Origin: Nigrospora sphaerica
Lineage: Eukaryota; Ascomycota; Sordariomycetes; Amphisphaeriales; Apiosporaceae
Length of the DNA stretch: 64,000 nucleotides
Reading direction: 5' to 3'
Assembly: GCA_018287875.1 (NCBI GenBank)
Contig: JAGVVL010000018.1
Span: 3,402,501 to 3,466,500, forward strand
The notes under the pieces are model-generated. The model saw only the letters and a list, made by a program, of their open reading frames with translations, did no database searches and was not told the DNA's origin. Each line of letters starts with the position of its first letter. The stretch's first letter is position 1. Positions 1 to 10,163 of this stretch are shown piece by piece. A program made the translations under genes and the position numbers.

Positions 1-734
1 TTTCGAAGCTGGCGCAGCAAATGCCCTTCCCAATACTGATCTGGCTGACACAATTCACGGAACCCCCAGCTCCACAGACGAGGCACGTTCCATCTTTCTG
101 TATGGCATTACTTAAACATGCAGCCAGGCTAACGTACGGACAGGGCCAAACAGCGTCGAAGGATGTGACGACAAAAGACGCCTCGGCATCACTGGTAAGT
201 AGAGCCCCGGCCGTGACACTACTAAAGGTTATTCGTGGTATTAGGCTAAAGATCCATTACAGCTTCGCAGTATGAGCTCCTCTGCCAGCTCTGGTGAAAG
301 AAAAGCCGGTGGTGGTGGTGATGATGGGGGCAAATCGAAAGCCAAGGATACGGCAGGTGCAGGTGCAATGGTCCTATAATATCACTAAGCGGTAGCCCCA
401 ATAAAATTTTGATAAATAGAAGAGCCAGAACTTCTTTTCGCTCTCAAATGCCGATGATGTTCGAGCGCTGACCTTCGTTGGCTTGGAGAGTATTCATCTA
501 AGTATGGATCGCATGTGCATGAATGACGTTAGCCTGATATCACAGTAGCAGTGAAATTGACACGACAATTTATTCGCCATCTTACCGAACGAGAGATTAT
601 TACTTTATATGTCTGTCTGGAGGTATACCGTCTCACTCCTCGCCCCGAACGTCGAAAGCTCGTTCAGACAGCATTGCACAGTCTCAAGACTTATTGTACC
701 GCCCGAACCAGCCCACGATTACGAACCCGCGACC
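1..734. other. non-coding leader region, no gene supported
   Basis: No open frame here shows a recognisable domain or convincing exon structure. A short GGT/GAT-rich low-complexity run lies near 305-330. The stretch ends in the 5' flank of the GFA-type gene. The left window edge may cut an unseen gene. Confidence 0.5.
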
Positions 735-1321
735 ATGCCGGAGCTCCCAGGATCGTGCTACTGCCGCGCGATACGGTACACCATTTCTCTCCAGGACCCG
801 GAGAAGGAGGCGCGCACGAGCCTGTGCCACTGCGGCAACTGCAAAAAGTTCACGGGGGGCAACTACGGCATCACCACGAAGCTGGCGCGGTCGGCCTTCG
901 CCATCACGCAGGGCCAGGACCAGGTCCGCGTCCACGAGGCCGACAACGGCGGCGGCGTGACTCTGCACCGCGAGTTCTGTGGCACCTGCGGCGGCCCGCT
1001 GCTCGAGTACGGGGTAGGCAGCTCTTGGGGAGTGGCTCGGCAACGGCGACGGCACACGCAAGGGGGCGGGGAACGACAAGAACGGGCTGACACCCACGCG
1101 CGCAGGAGAACGCCGGTGACAATATCTATGTCTTCTACGGAACCATGGAAGACCACGCTCGTGGCCAGGTCGAACCGAAGGGCGAGTTCTTCTGCAAGAT
1201 GCGGGACCCCTGGATGCCGCCTATCGAGGGTAAGTGATGGGTCAGAATTTGTTTTAGACTACGGAACGTCCACTAACACTCATTAATAGGCTTGTTTCAG
1301 AAGCAGAAAATCAAGGAATAG
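735..1321 (+). CDS. GFA/CENP-V domain zinc protein (Mss4-like fold), 3 exons
   Basis: Exons 735-1013, 1106-1229 and 1290-1321 give a protein of 144 aa, the usual length for single-domain GFA proteins. The family is named after glutathione-dependent formaldehyde-activating enzyme; members bind zinc, and most fungal ones have no proven substrate. The cysteine pattern is complete: C8 and C10 in SCYCRAIRY, C31, C33 and C36 in CHCGNCKKFTGG, and C82 and C85 in FCGTCGG. Exon 2 supplies the conserved tail NIYVFYGTMED and DPWMPPIEG. Both introns have good GTAGGC/GTAAGT donors and NAG acceptors, and joining them keeps the frame. The start at 735 puts the first zinc pair close to the N-terminus as usual; an in-frame upstream ATG at 609 would add 42 unrelated residues. 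No signal peptide, so probably cytosolic. Confidence 0.88.
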
Positions 1322-1339
1322 CACGAGAACGCATGGGTC

Positions 1340-1402
1340 GAGATGCGGACATCGAGATGCGGACATCGAGATGCGGACATCGAGATGCGGACATCGAGAT
1401 GG
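1340..1402. repeat. 14-bp minisatellite, 4 perfect copies
   Basis: The unit GAGATGCGGACATC is repeated four times head to tail from 1340 to 1395, with a partial fifth copy to about 1402. It starts 19 bp after the stop codon of the GFA-type gene, so it probably lies in that gene's 3' UTR. Confidence 0.9.
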
Positions 1403-1937
1403 AGTGTTATGCCGTCCTCGCATTAATTCCCCCGGTATTGAAAATAACCAAATGCAATGCCTTTGAAATGAGAGATTGAGCTGCATAGGAACCAACAAAT
1501 ACTAAAAATATACGCCTGGTCATGATGAGCCAGATCTGGGTGTTCCGAGCTGATGCAACCCCTTAATAGTAAGGACAGATCTCGCTTTGTTCCTTGAAGG
1601 GTTGTCGATGCTAATTTTACAAGGAACCAATGGTAGTAGTACGGGGATGCATGCGCTTTTGGCGCCGGGATATGGCGGACAGTTTATTACTGAAAAGGAG
1701 GGTACTTACCTACATAATCTGGAGCGCATCAACTACCACCCGTGAAAGCACGGCAGGTACCGGGCAGCTCTATATGGCAGCTCAAAGTCGTCACGAGGCG
1801 CTAGGGTTTTTCTTATCCGGAAGTTTCAGAGGGACATATAACTGAGCATAAGAAACTTTCCGCGAGGCAATTTAAAATGTTTTCCAGTCAGGCCTTCAAT
1901 GTTGACTCATCACGCCTTACTAACACCACGTAAATAA

Positions 1938-1946
1938 AGTATATAC
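1938..1946 (+). promoter_or_regulatory. TATA-like box for the small secreted protein gene
   Basis: AGTATATAC lies about 100 bp upstream of the ATG at 2045. The same spacing is seen for the Dal5-type permease and the peroxygenase in this window. Confidence 0.5.
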
Positions 1947-2044
1947 GATGGCTCTCGTCTCAGGCAATCGACTTATTTTTTCATCGCCGGAAACTCTAAC
2001 TTGTACTTTCCATTCGAACGCTCCGGCAATAACCACTTTTCAAT

Positions 2045-2545
2045 ATGTCGCTCTCAATGGTTTCCATTAGTACGAAGCTTCTCTCTCTTGTTGTGTTGTG
2101 GCTTCACTGTGTCTCTGCAAGTCCTATCCTCGGTGGGGCATCCCTCGAAACCCGGCAGATGCGCTGCGCTAAAGGCCAAACTGTTGGGTGCCTACCAAGC
2201 GGCAGCGGGGGTTGGAGATCGTTCGATCTCGCCGTTCGCAGCGCTGGCGATCCTTTGTGGCACCAAGCCACGTCCCCTGGCCGTGAGGTGTGGGCCCAAA
2301 ATTGGAATCGGCATGACGGTTCAGTTTTTCTCTCCATTGGCCTCGTGGAGGGCTATGAGCCTACCTTGCCCGACATCGAAGTTCAGGTCCAGGCCTGGAT
2401 CGGCGGTACCCAGATTTCGTTGAGCAACAACAGTTTCAGGGCTTTCACCGACGCGGCCCTCGCGACAATTGATGCCAAAGTCATGAAAAAGGCCAGGAAG
2501 AAGGAGAACCCGGTGATCATCAAGATCAGATGGCGCGCGGTTTAG
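2045..2545 (+). CDS. small secreted protein of unknown function
   Basis: Single-exon frame of 166 aa. It opens with a clear signal peptide: a hydrophobic core SLVVLWLHCVSA at about residues 13-24, with cleavage likely near A/SP. A short pro-region ends in LETRQ, which could be a Kex2-like site. The mature part has only two cysteines (MRCAKGQTVGC) and several tryptophans, is predicted to be mostly beta-rich, and ends in a basic stretch KVMKKARKKE. I do not recognise a domain. Size, secretion signal and isolation in a gene-poor, repeat-containing stretch fit an effector-like or cell-wall protein, but that is inference. The start at 2045 is preferred because the signal peptide follows directly and a TATA-like box lies 100 bp upstream. 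Confidence 0.6.
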   Translation: MSLSMVSISTKLLSLVVLWLHCVSASPILGGASLETRQMRCAKGQTVGCLPSGSGGWRSFDLAVRSAGDPLWHQATSPGREVWAQNWNRHDGSVFLSIGLVEGYEPTLPDIEVQVQAWIGGTQISLSNNSFRAFTDAALATIDAKVMKKARKKENPVIIKIRWRAV

Positions 2546-3509
2546 TGGTCGGGCAGGGTGGAACCCCACGAGGCCAGGGAAGATCGGGACACGGACATGG
2601 GACGTTTGAACTATGGCAAGGAAACGAGTATAGAAGGAGATGGTAAAAGCCCCATAGGGGGGACAAAGCCTCTGTGGGTATTAGGCAAGGTGTGCTGGAA
2701 CTGGCCTAGTGACTGGTTCAGTTCTACTTGGCAGTTGGCGATAAGCAAAGCTGAGAGCGGTAGTTTGGTAAGGCCGGCAAGTGTAACGAACGCTATACCT
2801 AAGTACTGCGTGACGTAGGGTTTGTACAATCAGGGACAGAGAGCGTCTGTCTGCTTGAACACTGGCCGCAGGGTAACTGATGTCTGTGTAACTAAGATGC
2901 GTAGATCGTAATGCGGAAGTATGCAGGCGGGGTAACACAATAGGTCGTTAGGAGATTACTCCCATCTATGGGTAAGATAGATGCTTAGATTGATCACCGA
3001 GGTAATGACTGTCTACTAGGAAATCTTTCTAACTTATATACCAAGTCATTCCCTCACTGGTATCCTTGGATCATTGGCTCGACTCGTCGATCCTATGATC
3101 CGGCTCGATGGCTCGACGATTCGATCCATCGATCCTTCCTGGATCATGCAGTCTTGGCCATGATCCGTCACGTGACATCTAGTCCTTTCTTTCCCGAATA
3201 GGAAGGCTCATTTGCATAGGGAATGTTTCCTTGCCTGAGGAAGTGTCTTCACCATTGTTCCCTTCGTGTCGATTGTTGCTTTTGTGGCTGGAGAGGTCTG
3301 TCGGTGGCTAGTGCGATGCTCAGCCACTTTTCTTAGCTCGGACTTCTTGGGGTCGTAACAGCAAGATGGATCCTCCATTCTGAGAGTGGCTAGCATCTTA
3401 TAGGAAGCAGGAACAGTTGGCCTGTCAACCAGTCAATCCCACCCGGCTGAACAAGATTTGGTGTGCCCATCGCTTACCTAACCCGGCGCGCTCATCGCTG
3501 CATGGTATA

Positions 3510-3523
3510 GTGTCGTGATAGGT
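3510..3523. repeat. left copy of 14-bp target-site duplication
   Basis: GTGTCGTGATAGGT, identical to 3880-3893. The two copies bracket the 356-bp insertion. Confidence 0.8.
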
Positions 3524-3879
3524 ATGTATGTATGTATGTTTTATTCGTCTTGAGGCCGCCGCCGAAGGCGGTGGCCACTACGTCCCTAAGGGGACACTAG
3601 ACGTGACTAGCACGTTTCTAGGTAGGTATATTTTACCGCCCCGTTTTTCCGGTGTAGTCTTGCCTTGCCACGTGGGATGAATCATGCCATGCTCTTCGTT
3701 CGCGACTTCTCGATCCTCCGAGCCTTGTCTCCTATAGGCCTGAATAGCCTCTTTTTCTTTCCTTGCTGGGGTGTGAGTACCGCCTCTCGTTCGGTGCCTG
3801 GCCGTCCAGTTGCTATTCCCTAGTTTAGATACACCCTTCCCTTCCCTTCAGTGTGCTGGTTCTTAGGTGCGTCTGCCTC
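3524..3879 (-). mobile_element. short retroposed element (5'-truncated LINE or SINE)
   Basis: This 356-bp segment is bounded by identical 14-bp direct repeats. Read on the minus strand it ends with a 10-bp hairpin (GGCCACCGCC, loop TTC, GGCGGCGGCC, one wobble pair), then AAGACGAATAAAA and a (CATA)n tail, which is the architecture of a non-LTR retroposon 3' end. A second small hairpin (GTCCC/GGGAC) precedes it. The 5' part can be read as a basic C-terminal tail of a LINE ORF2, but it is too short to prove this. The 3' end differs from that of the LINE at 18.4-23.3 kb, so it belongs to another family. Confidence 0.72.
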
Positions 3880-3893
3880 GTGTCGTGATAGGT
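3880..3893. repeat. right copy of 14-bp target-site duplication
   Basis: GTGTCGTGATAGGT, identical to 3510-3523. Confidence 0.8.
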
Positions 3894-5821
3894 GGACCTC
3901 TGGAGTAAAGGTTCAGATCCCCAAATCGTGGAAAAAACTGGGCCGGAGAACGTACAGGGGTCTAGAGACCCGCATTTGTCTTGTATTAATCGATAGGGAG
4001 ACGGGGCTCCCAGTCACGTTGGAGAGGCCAGGTCATCTATCCACTCATACCTTCGATCTCCAGCACGCGCAACATATAGAATTGAACGAAAGTTTCCCGC
4101 TTAAACCCCCCTATTCCAGTCCTTACCCTTGGACGCAGTCAGTTAATGTGTTTTATTGTCGTGAGGGAACGAAGTTGTCGAGTTCTTTGCTCCGAGGGTA
4201 ATTAGTCGCTCCTCCGTCAGTCGGGGCTCTGTATTGGCAACCTTGCAGCGCGGGAAGGCTAATCTCATGCCAACCCGCAACCCCGCAAGTCTTCTTTGAG
4301 TGTGGCCAGTAGCTCCGCAGAAGCTCAAAGAGACATCCACAGTGAGAAGGCCGCCGGCCCCCGTAGGGAGCCGCGGCTGTGTATTGAGGCACGGCAAGCC
4401 CACTTGGTCCAGACTCATGAGTGGGGCGACTATGTGGCCCGGATTACGGAAGGGGGGACTTTAGATAGGAAATGAACGATTCCAACGGCTCGGAGGGGAA
4501 AGTCGGCAGATGTCGTGTTTCGTGTTCTCGTGGCTCCATGTCCGGCGGAGAGGGGCCGATACTGGCATCTTCAGCCTTACGGTAGCAGCGATTGATTAGC
4601 ATGGGATTCCTGGTCCTACTGCTCCATGTTGTAGATCGATCGCTGGTCTCCGGTGGCGATTGCACGGCGACCCTACCACGAGACGCTGTGACCTCGTCTT
4701 CCGCTTCCACAACTTCGCTTCTAGTTCACCCAATCGGGGTCATGTATATGCCGTTAAGTCCGCTTGTTTGGAATCCTCCTGGGGTGCCAGGCGACAGGAG
4801 GGCTGGGACGTCTATGCAGACATTCCCAACAGCAGGATGGGTCTCAGCTGAACGGATGTATTCCCCGGTGGGCGATGGAGCTCGTACTGCAACGACGCCT
4901 TACGGGATGTAGCTAACGCGAACTCTAAAATGCACATACCACAGTTGCACGGCCAGGGGAAAAAACCGGCTTGCCATGGCAGCGGTGGCGGAGCCGGTGT
5001 TCGGCCCCCCTACCCTTCTTGTATCGGCCCTACTATCGTAGAGGGGGAGTTGAGCAAAGTCGGCGGGCGTCATGGCGGCTTCATCGCGTGGCCTTTGACT
5101 CGAATGGCCTGCCGTCAGCGCGTGGGATTTCGCCTCGGCCGGCACTCCCGCCTCGGCTTTCTCTCCTAGCGGGAGATCGGCTGTGACGCGTGGGCCAATC
5201 GGCCGAACCGTCATGACAAAAGGCGTCGCAGCCGCCGGCGCTGCATGCAGGCAACTCGGCACTTTACATTTGAGCGGGCCCACGGGGCGTGACTCGTGGG
5301 CCACCATGTCAGATCATGCTCGCATGGGATGGCAGGCTGGGCCGGCGGGGAAGAGGGAAGCGCATCGTCGCTCGTGAGATTGGTGCCGGCGTCGATGCTG
5401 CATGCGGCGTAGTGGCCAGGCACAGGGCCACAGATGGCACAGGGTTTTGACATTCACTGGGTTTGGAACGGGGTCTGGAATCGACAGGCACGCCAGGACA
5501 CGCCAGGGCCCTTGTTCGTGCTTTTACTCGGCGCGATAAGGCAGCTTTGCCGGCGGGGGCCGCATCGTACAACATGTATCCACCTTTCGCTTCAGCCGCT
5601 TCAGCCCAGCCCAAGGCCGCGGACCGTTCGACGTAGACCTGACCGCATAAGATGATGCGCCCGTCGGGCCGCGCTTTTTTAGTCATGGACTTTTCCGATC
5701 TTCGTCCTTGGAAAAAGCAAAAAGGAGACAGCAGAGGCCCCAGGTACCGCCGTCGTCCGGCTTCCCGATCGCCGCCGAATGCACCGCGCCCGCTCCAGCA
5801 CTGCAGCCGTCAGCACCCACC

Positions 5822-7291
5822 ATGAACGTTGACGCCACCTCGAATCCCGAGCTGTTCCTCACCGAGTCCCGAAGCCATGTCGTCTACCCCGTCGTCGGCG
5901 TCATGATGGCCCTGTCCACCGTCGCCGTCGCCGCCCGTTTCTACACGCGCCACTACCTCGTTAGGTCCCTCGGCTTGGACGACTGGCTCTCGCTCGTGGC
6001 CCTGCTCTGCTTCTGCGCCCTGGGCTCTGCTACCTTTGTTCGTAAGTCCACAGACGAGAGGGACTTCGGTTAGCACTTTCCCCTCCATCCGCTGACGACG
6101 TGTGCCCCCACCAGTGGCCCAGGATGGCCTCGGCCGGCACATCGGGACCCTGCCGCCGCCTGACGGCATCAAGCGCTACCTGCGCACCTTCTGGATCATG
6201 GTTGTCCTATATAACTGCTCTATCACTTCGATCAAGTTGTGTTTTCTGGCCCAGTACTGGCGCGTTATGGCCGTGGGCAATATGAGGATCGCCATCATGA
6301 TCACGACGGGTATTGTGGGTATCTGGGCCCTGTTCGTTGCCCCTCCCCGGCTCTTCCGTCTTCATGCACCTGACCATGACCTCGCAGGACACAGCTGTTC
6401 TTGACCGTCTTCCAGTGCCATCCCATCTGGGGCTTCTGGGACAAACGTCCCGAGGCCACATGCCGGTCGCTGCTTGGGGGATGTGAGTGTCTCTGCTGCC
6501 CCGGGGAAAACACCCCCCGATGCTGACTTCGGCAGGGTACTCCAACGCTGCTAGTAATATCGTGGCCGATATCCTGATTATCCTGCTGCCGCTGCCGCTG
6601 ATCAAGTCTCTTAACTTGCCGCTCAGTCAGAGAATCGCTCTGGGTGCCGTGTTCTGTCTGGGTTTTCTGTGAGTGTTAGTCGCACATGCCCGCGGACTCA
6701 TGTGCTGACTCCGCATTCTCGCCAGAACTTTGATCATCAGCATAATACGCATGAAGTACCTGTCACTAGGAGCCGACATTACGTGGGACACTTTGGACAC
6801 CCAGGTCTGTGCCCCCCTCCAAAACTCGCGACCAGGGACGAAAGCTGACACGCCCCGCCCAGATGTGGTCCGTCGCCGAGCCATGCAGCGGCATTATATG
6901 TGTCGTGCTACCTACGCTCCAACCACTCTACGCCAAGTTATTCCCGCGGCTGGGCAACTCGATATCATCCAGCAGCAACTACCGTATGAGTCCCAGTCGG
7001 CAGAAGAGGCGCGTGGGAGGGCACCGCGAGTCTCTCGGCATGCGCCGCGGGACCAGTGGGCAGTCTTTTGGCGGGGGCGACGAGGAGCAAGCAATATACG
7101 TTCCAGAGGAGAGTACAAACGCAGGCGTCGAGGAGGCCCTGGAAACACTGGGTGGTGACCATGACTTGGACGGGTTTCGCTCTGCCCGAGGCGAGGAGTT
7201 ATCACGGAATCTGTCGCACCCCGAGGCCGTCTACACCGGTCCGCCACGAGAGGCCCCCAGCAGTTGTCCCGACGGACACTACAAGCGATGA
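5822..7291 (+). CDS. rhodopsin-like integral membrane protein, 6 exons
   Basis: Exons 5822-6041, 6115-6335, about 6395-6482, 6536-6668, 6726-6804 and 6863-7291. The intron after 6335 has the weakest splice signals; the others are canonical and frame-consistent. The product belongs to the fungal rhodopsin-domain/PTH11-like family of plasma-membrane proteins: an N-terminal extracellular stretch, a first helix VVGVMMALSTVAVAARFY, the DDWLSL motif at the start of helix 2, further helices in FWIMVVLYNCSITSIK, TGIVGIWALF, DILIILLPLPLIKSL and IALGAVFCLGFL, a last helix SGIICVVLPTLQPLYAK, then a hydrophilic cytoplasmic tail of about 110 residues. The cysteine in FQCHPIWGFWD is typical of the family. 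Ligands are generally unknown. No CFEM domain is present at the N-terminus. Confidence 0.85.
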
Positions 7292-7425
7292 TGCTTAGAA
7301 AAGCACGTTGTCTTCCGGGAGCGTGTACAGAGAACCTTTTAATCTCCCCGCTCTTCCTATGATTTGGTATTAAGCGGAATACTGCACCGCATTAACGTTC
7401 AACCAGCCCGGGCTCGCTGCAACTA

Positions 7426-7461
7426 CACCGAGCGCACCGAGCGCACCGAGCGCACCGAGCA
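7426..7461. repeat. 9-bp tandem repeat, 4 copies
   Basis: The unit CACCGAGCG is repeated four times; the last copy has one mismatch. It lies about 135 bp past the stop codon of the rhodopsin-like gene. Confidence 0.85.
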
Positions 7462-8167
7462 CTGGTACACTCAGCTCCAAAGGTGAGGCTGAATGAACCA
7501 ATGAAGGGAGTGAACCGGTGTTTAAGTCCCCGACGCACACAGCGGCCGCAGCTTTGCAAGCAAGCATGGGGTGCGCAATCGGACATGTTCCGACCGAGGC
7601 GACTGTTCCCCGCATGAAAACACAACGAGGGGGGCCTCGAGACGCGGCCGCCCAGGCTAATGCCTCACATGGATCAAGGCGGGCTATTGGCATCAGGCGG
7701 AGCCAGGAAGACCAGTAACAAGACGGACTGTCGTAGCTCTGTGGGGAGGGAGATCAGGTGAGGAGTAGGGAGGCCCGCAGCGGCAGGGGCATCGGGAGAT
7801 GGAGAGCAAAGGAAGAGGGTTTATCCGTTTCCTGGCTCGACCCGGCAGTGGACCTTGAGCGACGAAGCGGCAAAAATCGGCATCGTCGGACCAATGAGGA
7901 GATAGGGGGTGAAAAAGTGCAGGCTGGCGGGCGAGGAACACGAACCTCTCAACCCCATTCATTCTCCGCGTCTTCCCCGGTTTTTCCCCAACATCTCTTG
8001 GCCGCGACGCTGTATCGTGGACTCTTGGCACCCCATCAACCCCATTACCCCGCAGCGGCGCCATGTCTAGCGACAACGTCAACGATGGGGCTGCGGGTGG
8101 CCTCTGCCTGCCCCGGGGGCATCTACGATGAATCAAGGCACGGAGACGCCACCGCAAGCAAAGGGAC

Positions 8168-8175
8168 ATATAAGC
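8168..8175 (+). promoter_or_regulatory. TATA-like box for the Dal5-type permease
   Basis: CATATAAG about 110 bp upstream of the ATG at 8281. Confidence 0.45.
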
Positions 8176-8280
8176 TACGGGTCTCCTGCCTCCCTAGTCA
8201 TTCTGCCCTTATCCCATACCCATACCGACACCGGGCCTATCAACCTTGGCCTTTCCCTAGCGATCCGCGGCACGAAAAAC

Positions 8281-9921
8281 ATGGCGAGCGAGGAGAAAGC
8301 GTCGGTCGAGCTGCGCGAGTCGCGCCCGAGCCTCGAAAAGGGGTCGCCGGCGGCGCCCGCCGTGGCCGGCTTCGACTTCGCGGCCCGGGACCCGGAGCAG
8401 CTCGCGGAGCAGAAGAAGAAGCTGCTGCGCAAGGTGGACGGGCGGCTGCTGCCGCTGCTCATCCTCATGTACCTGCTCAACTTCCTGGACCGGTCCAACC
8501 TGGCGCAGGCGCGGCAGGGCACGCTCGAGGCCGACCTCGGCATGACGGGCACCGACTTCAACCTCGCGACGTCCATCTTCTTCATCGGCTACCTGCTCAT
8601 GCAGCTGCCGTCCAACATGATCATCACGCGCGTGCGGCCGTCGCTCTACCTCGCCGCCGTCACCATCCTCTGGGGCGCCGTGTCGGCCTGCAACGGCGCC
8701 ACGCGCAAGTTCACCGACCTCGTCGTCGTCCGCTTCTTCCTCGGCTTCGTCGAGGCCCCCTTCTTCCCCGGCGTCATCTTCCTCATGTCGAGCTGGTACA
8801 CGCGCGCCGAGCTCACCCGCCGCGTCGCCTGGTTCTACTCGGGCAGCGCCCTCGCCAACATGTTCGGCGGCCTGCTGGCCGCCGGCATCCTCGGCAACAT
8901 GCACGACGCCCACGGCATCGCCGGCTGGCGCTGGCTATTTGTGAGTTCCCAGCGGGGGCGGCGTCGGCGGCACGCAGAGGTGGGATTGTACAGCTGACCG
9001 GAGATGCAGATCATCGAGGGTGTCGTCACCATCTTCATCGGCCTCTGCGCCGGCTTCTTCCTGCCCGACTACCCGCAGAACACGCGGTGGCTGACGGAGG
9101 AAGAGCGCGCTCTCGCCTCGTACCGCCTCCTCGAGGACATCAACGAGGCCGACGAGGCCACCTCGACCAGCGTGTGGCACGGCATCCAGCTGGCCCTGAA
9201 GGACTACCGGCTGTACCTGTTTGTCCTGCTGCAGCACCTCAGCCTGCTGTCCCAGACCTTCCAGTACTTCTTCCCGAGCATCGTCGGGACCCTGGGTTAC
9301 AGCAGCATCGTCACGCTGCTGCTGACCGTGCCTGGTAAGCAACCCCGGCCCCGTCCCGCCTGGGGGGTTTAGATGGGCTCCGAACTTTCGTGCTGATAGC
9401 GAGTCTTTCCAGTCTGGTTTGCCACCTTCCTCACCACCATCGCGGCCACCTTCTCGGCGGCGCGGACCAACGACCGCTCGCTGCACATCATGGGGTTGAT
9501 GCTGGTGGCGGCGGTGGGCAACATCATCGCCACGGCGACGACGAACCTCGCGGCGCGCTTCTTCGCCATGTTCCTGATGCCCATGGGGGCCGTGTCGGCC
9601 TTTGTCATCATCGTGCCGTGGATCGCCAACTCGTTCCCGCGCCCGCTCGTCAAGCGCTCGGCCTGCGTCGCCATCGCCAACATGGTGGGCAACACGGCCT
9701 CGGCCTACGGCAGCTACATGTACCCCAAGTCGGCGGCGCCGCAGTACGTACCCGGCGGCAGCGCCAACGCCGCCATCAGCGTCACCGTCGCCCTCATCGC
9801 CCTCGTCCTCCGCTTTGTCCACCAGCGCGAGAACAAGAAGTTGGAGAAGGCCGAGGCCGAGGCCGCCGCCAGGAATCAGACGACGATCCAGGCCGAGCCC
9901 GGCTTCCGCTATGTGTACTAG
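8281..9921 (+). CDS. MFS permease of the Dal5 (anion:cation symporter) family, 3 exons
   Basis: Exons 8281-8940, 9010-9334 and 9413-9921 give 497 aa, the normal size of the allantoate/Dal5-type family, whose members take up organic anions such as allantoate, vitamins or small peptides. The family hallmark is the first helix, LLPLLILMYLLNFLDRSNLAQAR, with the DRSN motif. Also visible are ATSIFFIGYLLMQLPSN (helix 2), VVVRFFLGFVEAPFFPGVI with the VEA-FPG signature (helix 4), WYTRAELTRRVAWFY, and the mid-protein LPDYPQNTRWLTEEER typical of the central loop. Twelve helices are expected. The N-terminal 50 residues are hydrophilic and cytosolic. Both introns have canonical ends. The ATG at 8281 is the one directly before the hydrophilic tail; an upstream in-frame ATG at 8128 would place unrelated residues in front. 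Confidence 0.9.
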
Positions 9922-10163
9922 ACAAACGTTTGAATCGCAGTACTACCACGGCCATCCAGCCGGAATCTTGAACAACGGCTGCCAACGTATGACTTTGATC
10001 TCGGAAAGTGAGCTGCAGTGTGGTGCTCGGCCATGCTCCTGGCAAAAACGGGCTCTTCTTTGAAACGCGTGATATCGTACCGAAACTAGGAGGCTCGTCC
10101 CGCGTACTACAGGGGCATCTTTATTCAGACGGGGACGAACGGTCTCGTGCTCGCCCGATGGCC

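Larger units (their letters stand above)
2546..5821. other. gene-poor stretch with a retroposed fragment
   Basis: No frame of convincing coding quality. From 3060 to 3160 a GATCC/CTCGA-rich, internally repetitive run is visible. The 356-bp insertion at 3524-3879 is annotated separately. The rest (3900-5820) holds only short overlapping open frames without domain signatures. Confidence 0.5.
7292..8280. other. intergenic region and permease promoter
   Basis: No gene supported. A long open frame from 7758 runs through here into the permease gene in another frame and lacks protein features. A 9-bp tandem repeat lies at 7426-7461. Confidence 0.5.

Noticed and set aside
7758..9338. 526-aa plus-strand open frame
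   Set aside because: It crosses the permease gene in another frame; its translation is Arg/His/Pro-rich without motifs, whereas the other frame gives a full MFS permease with proper introns.
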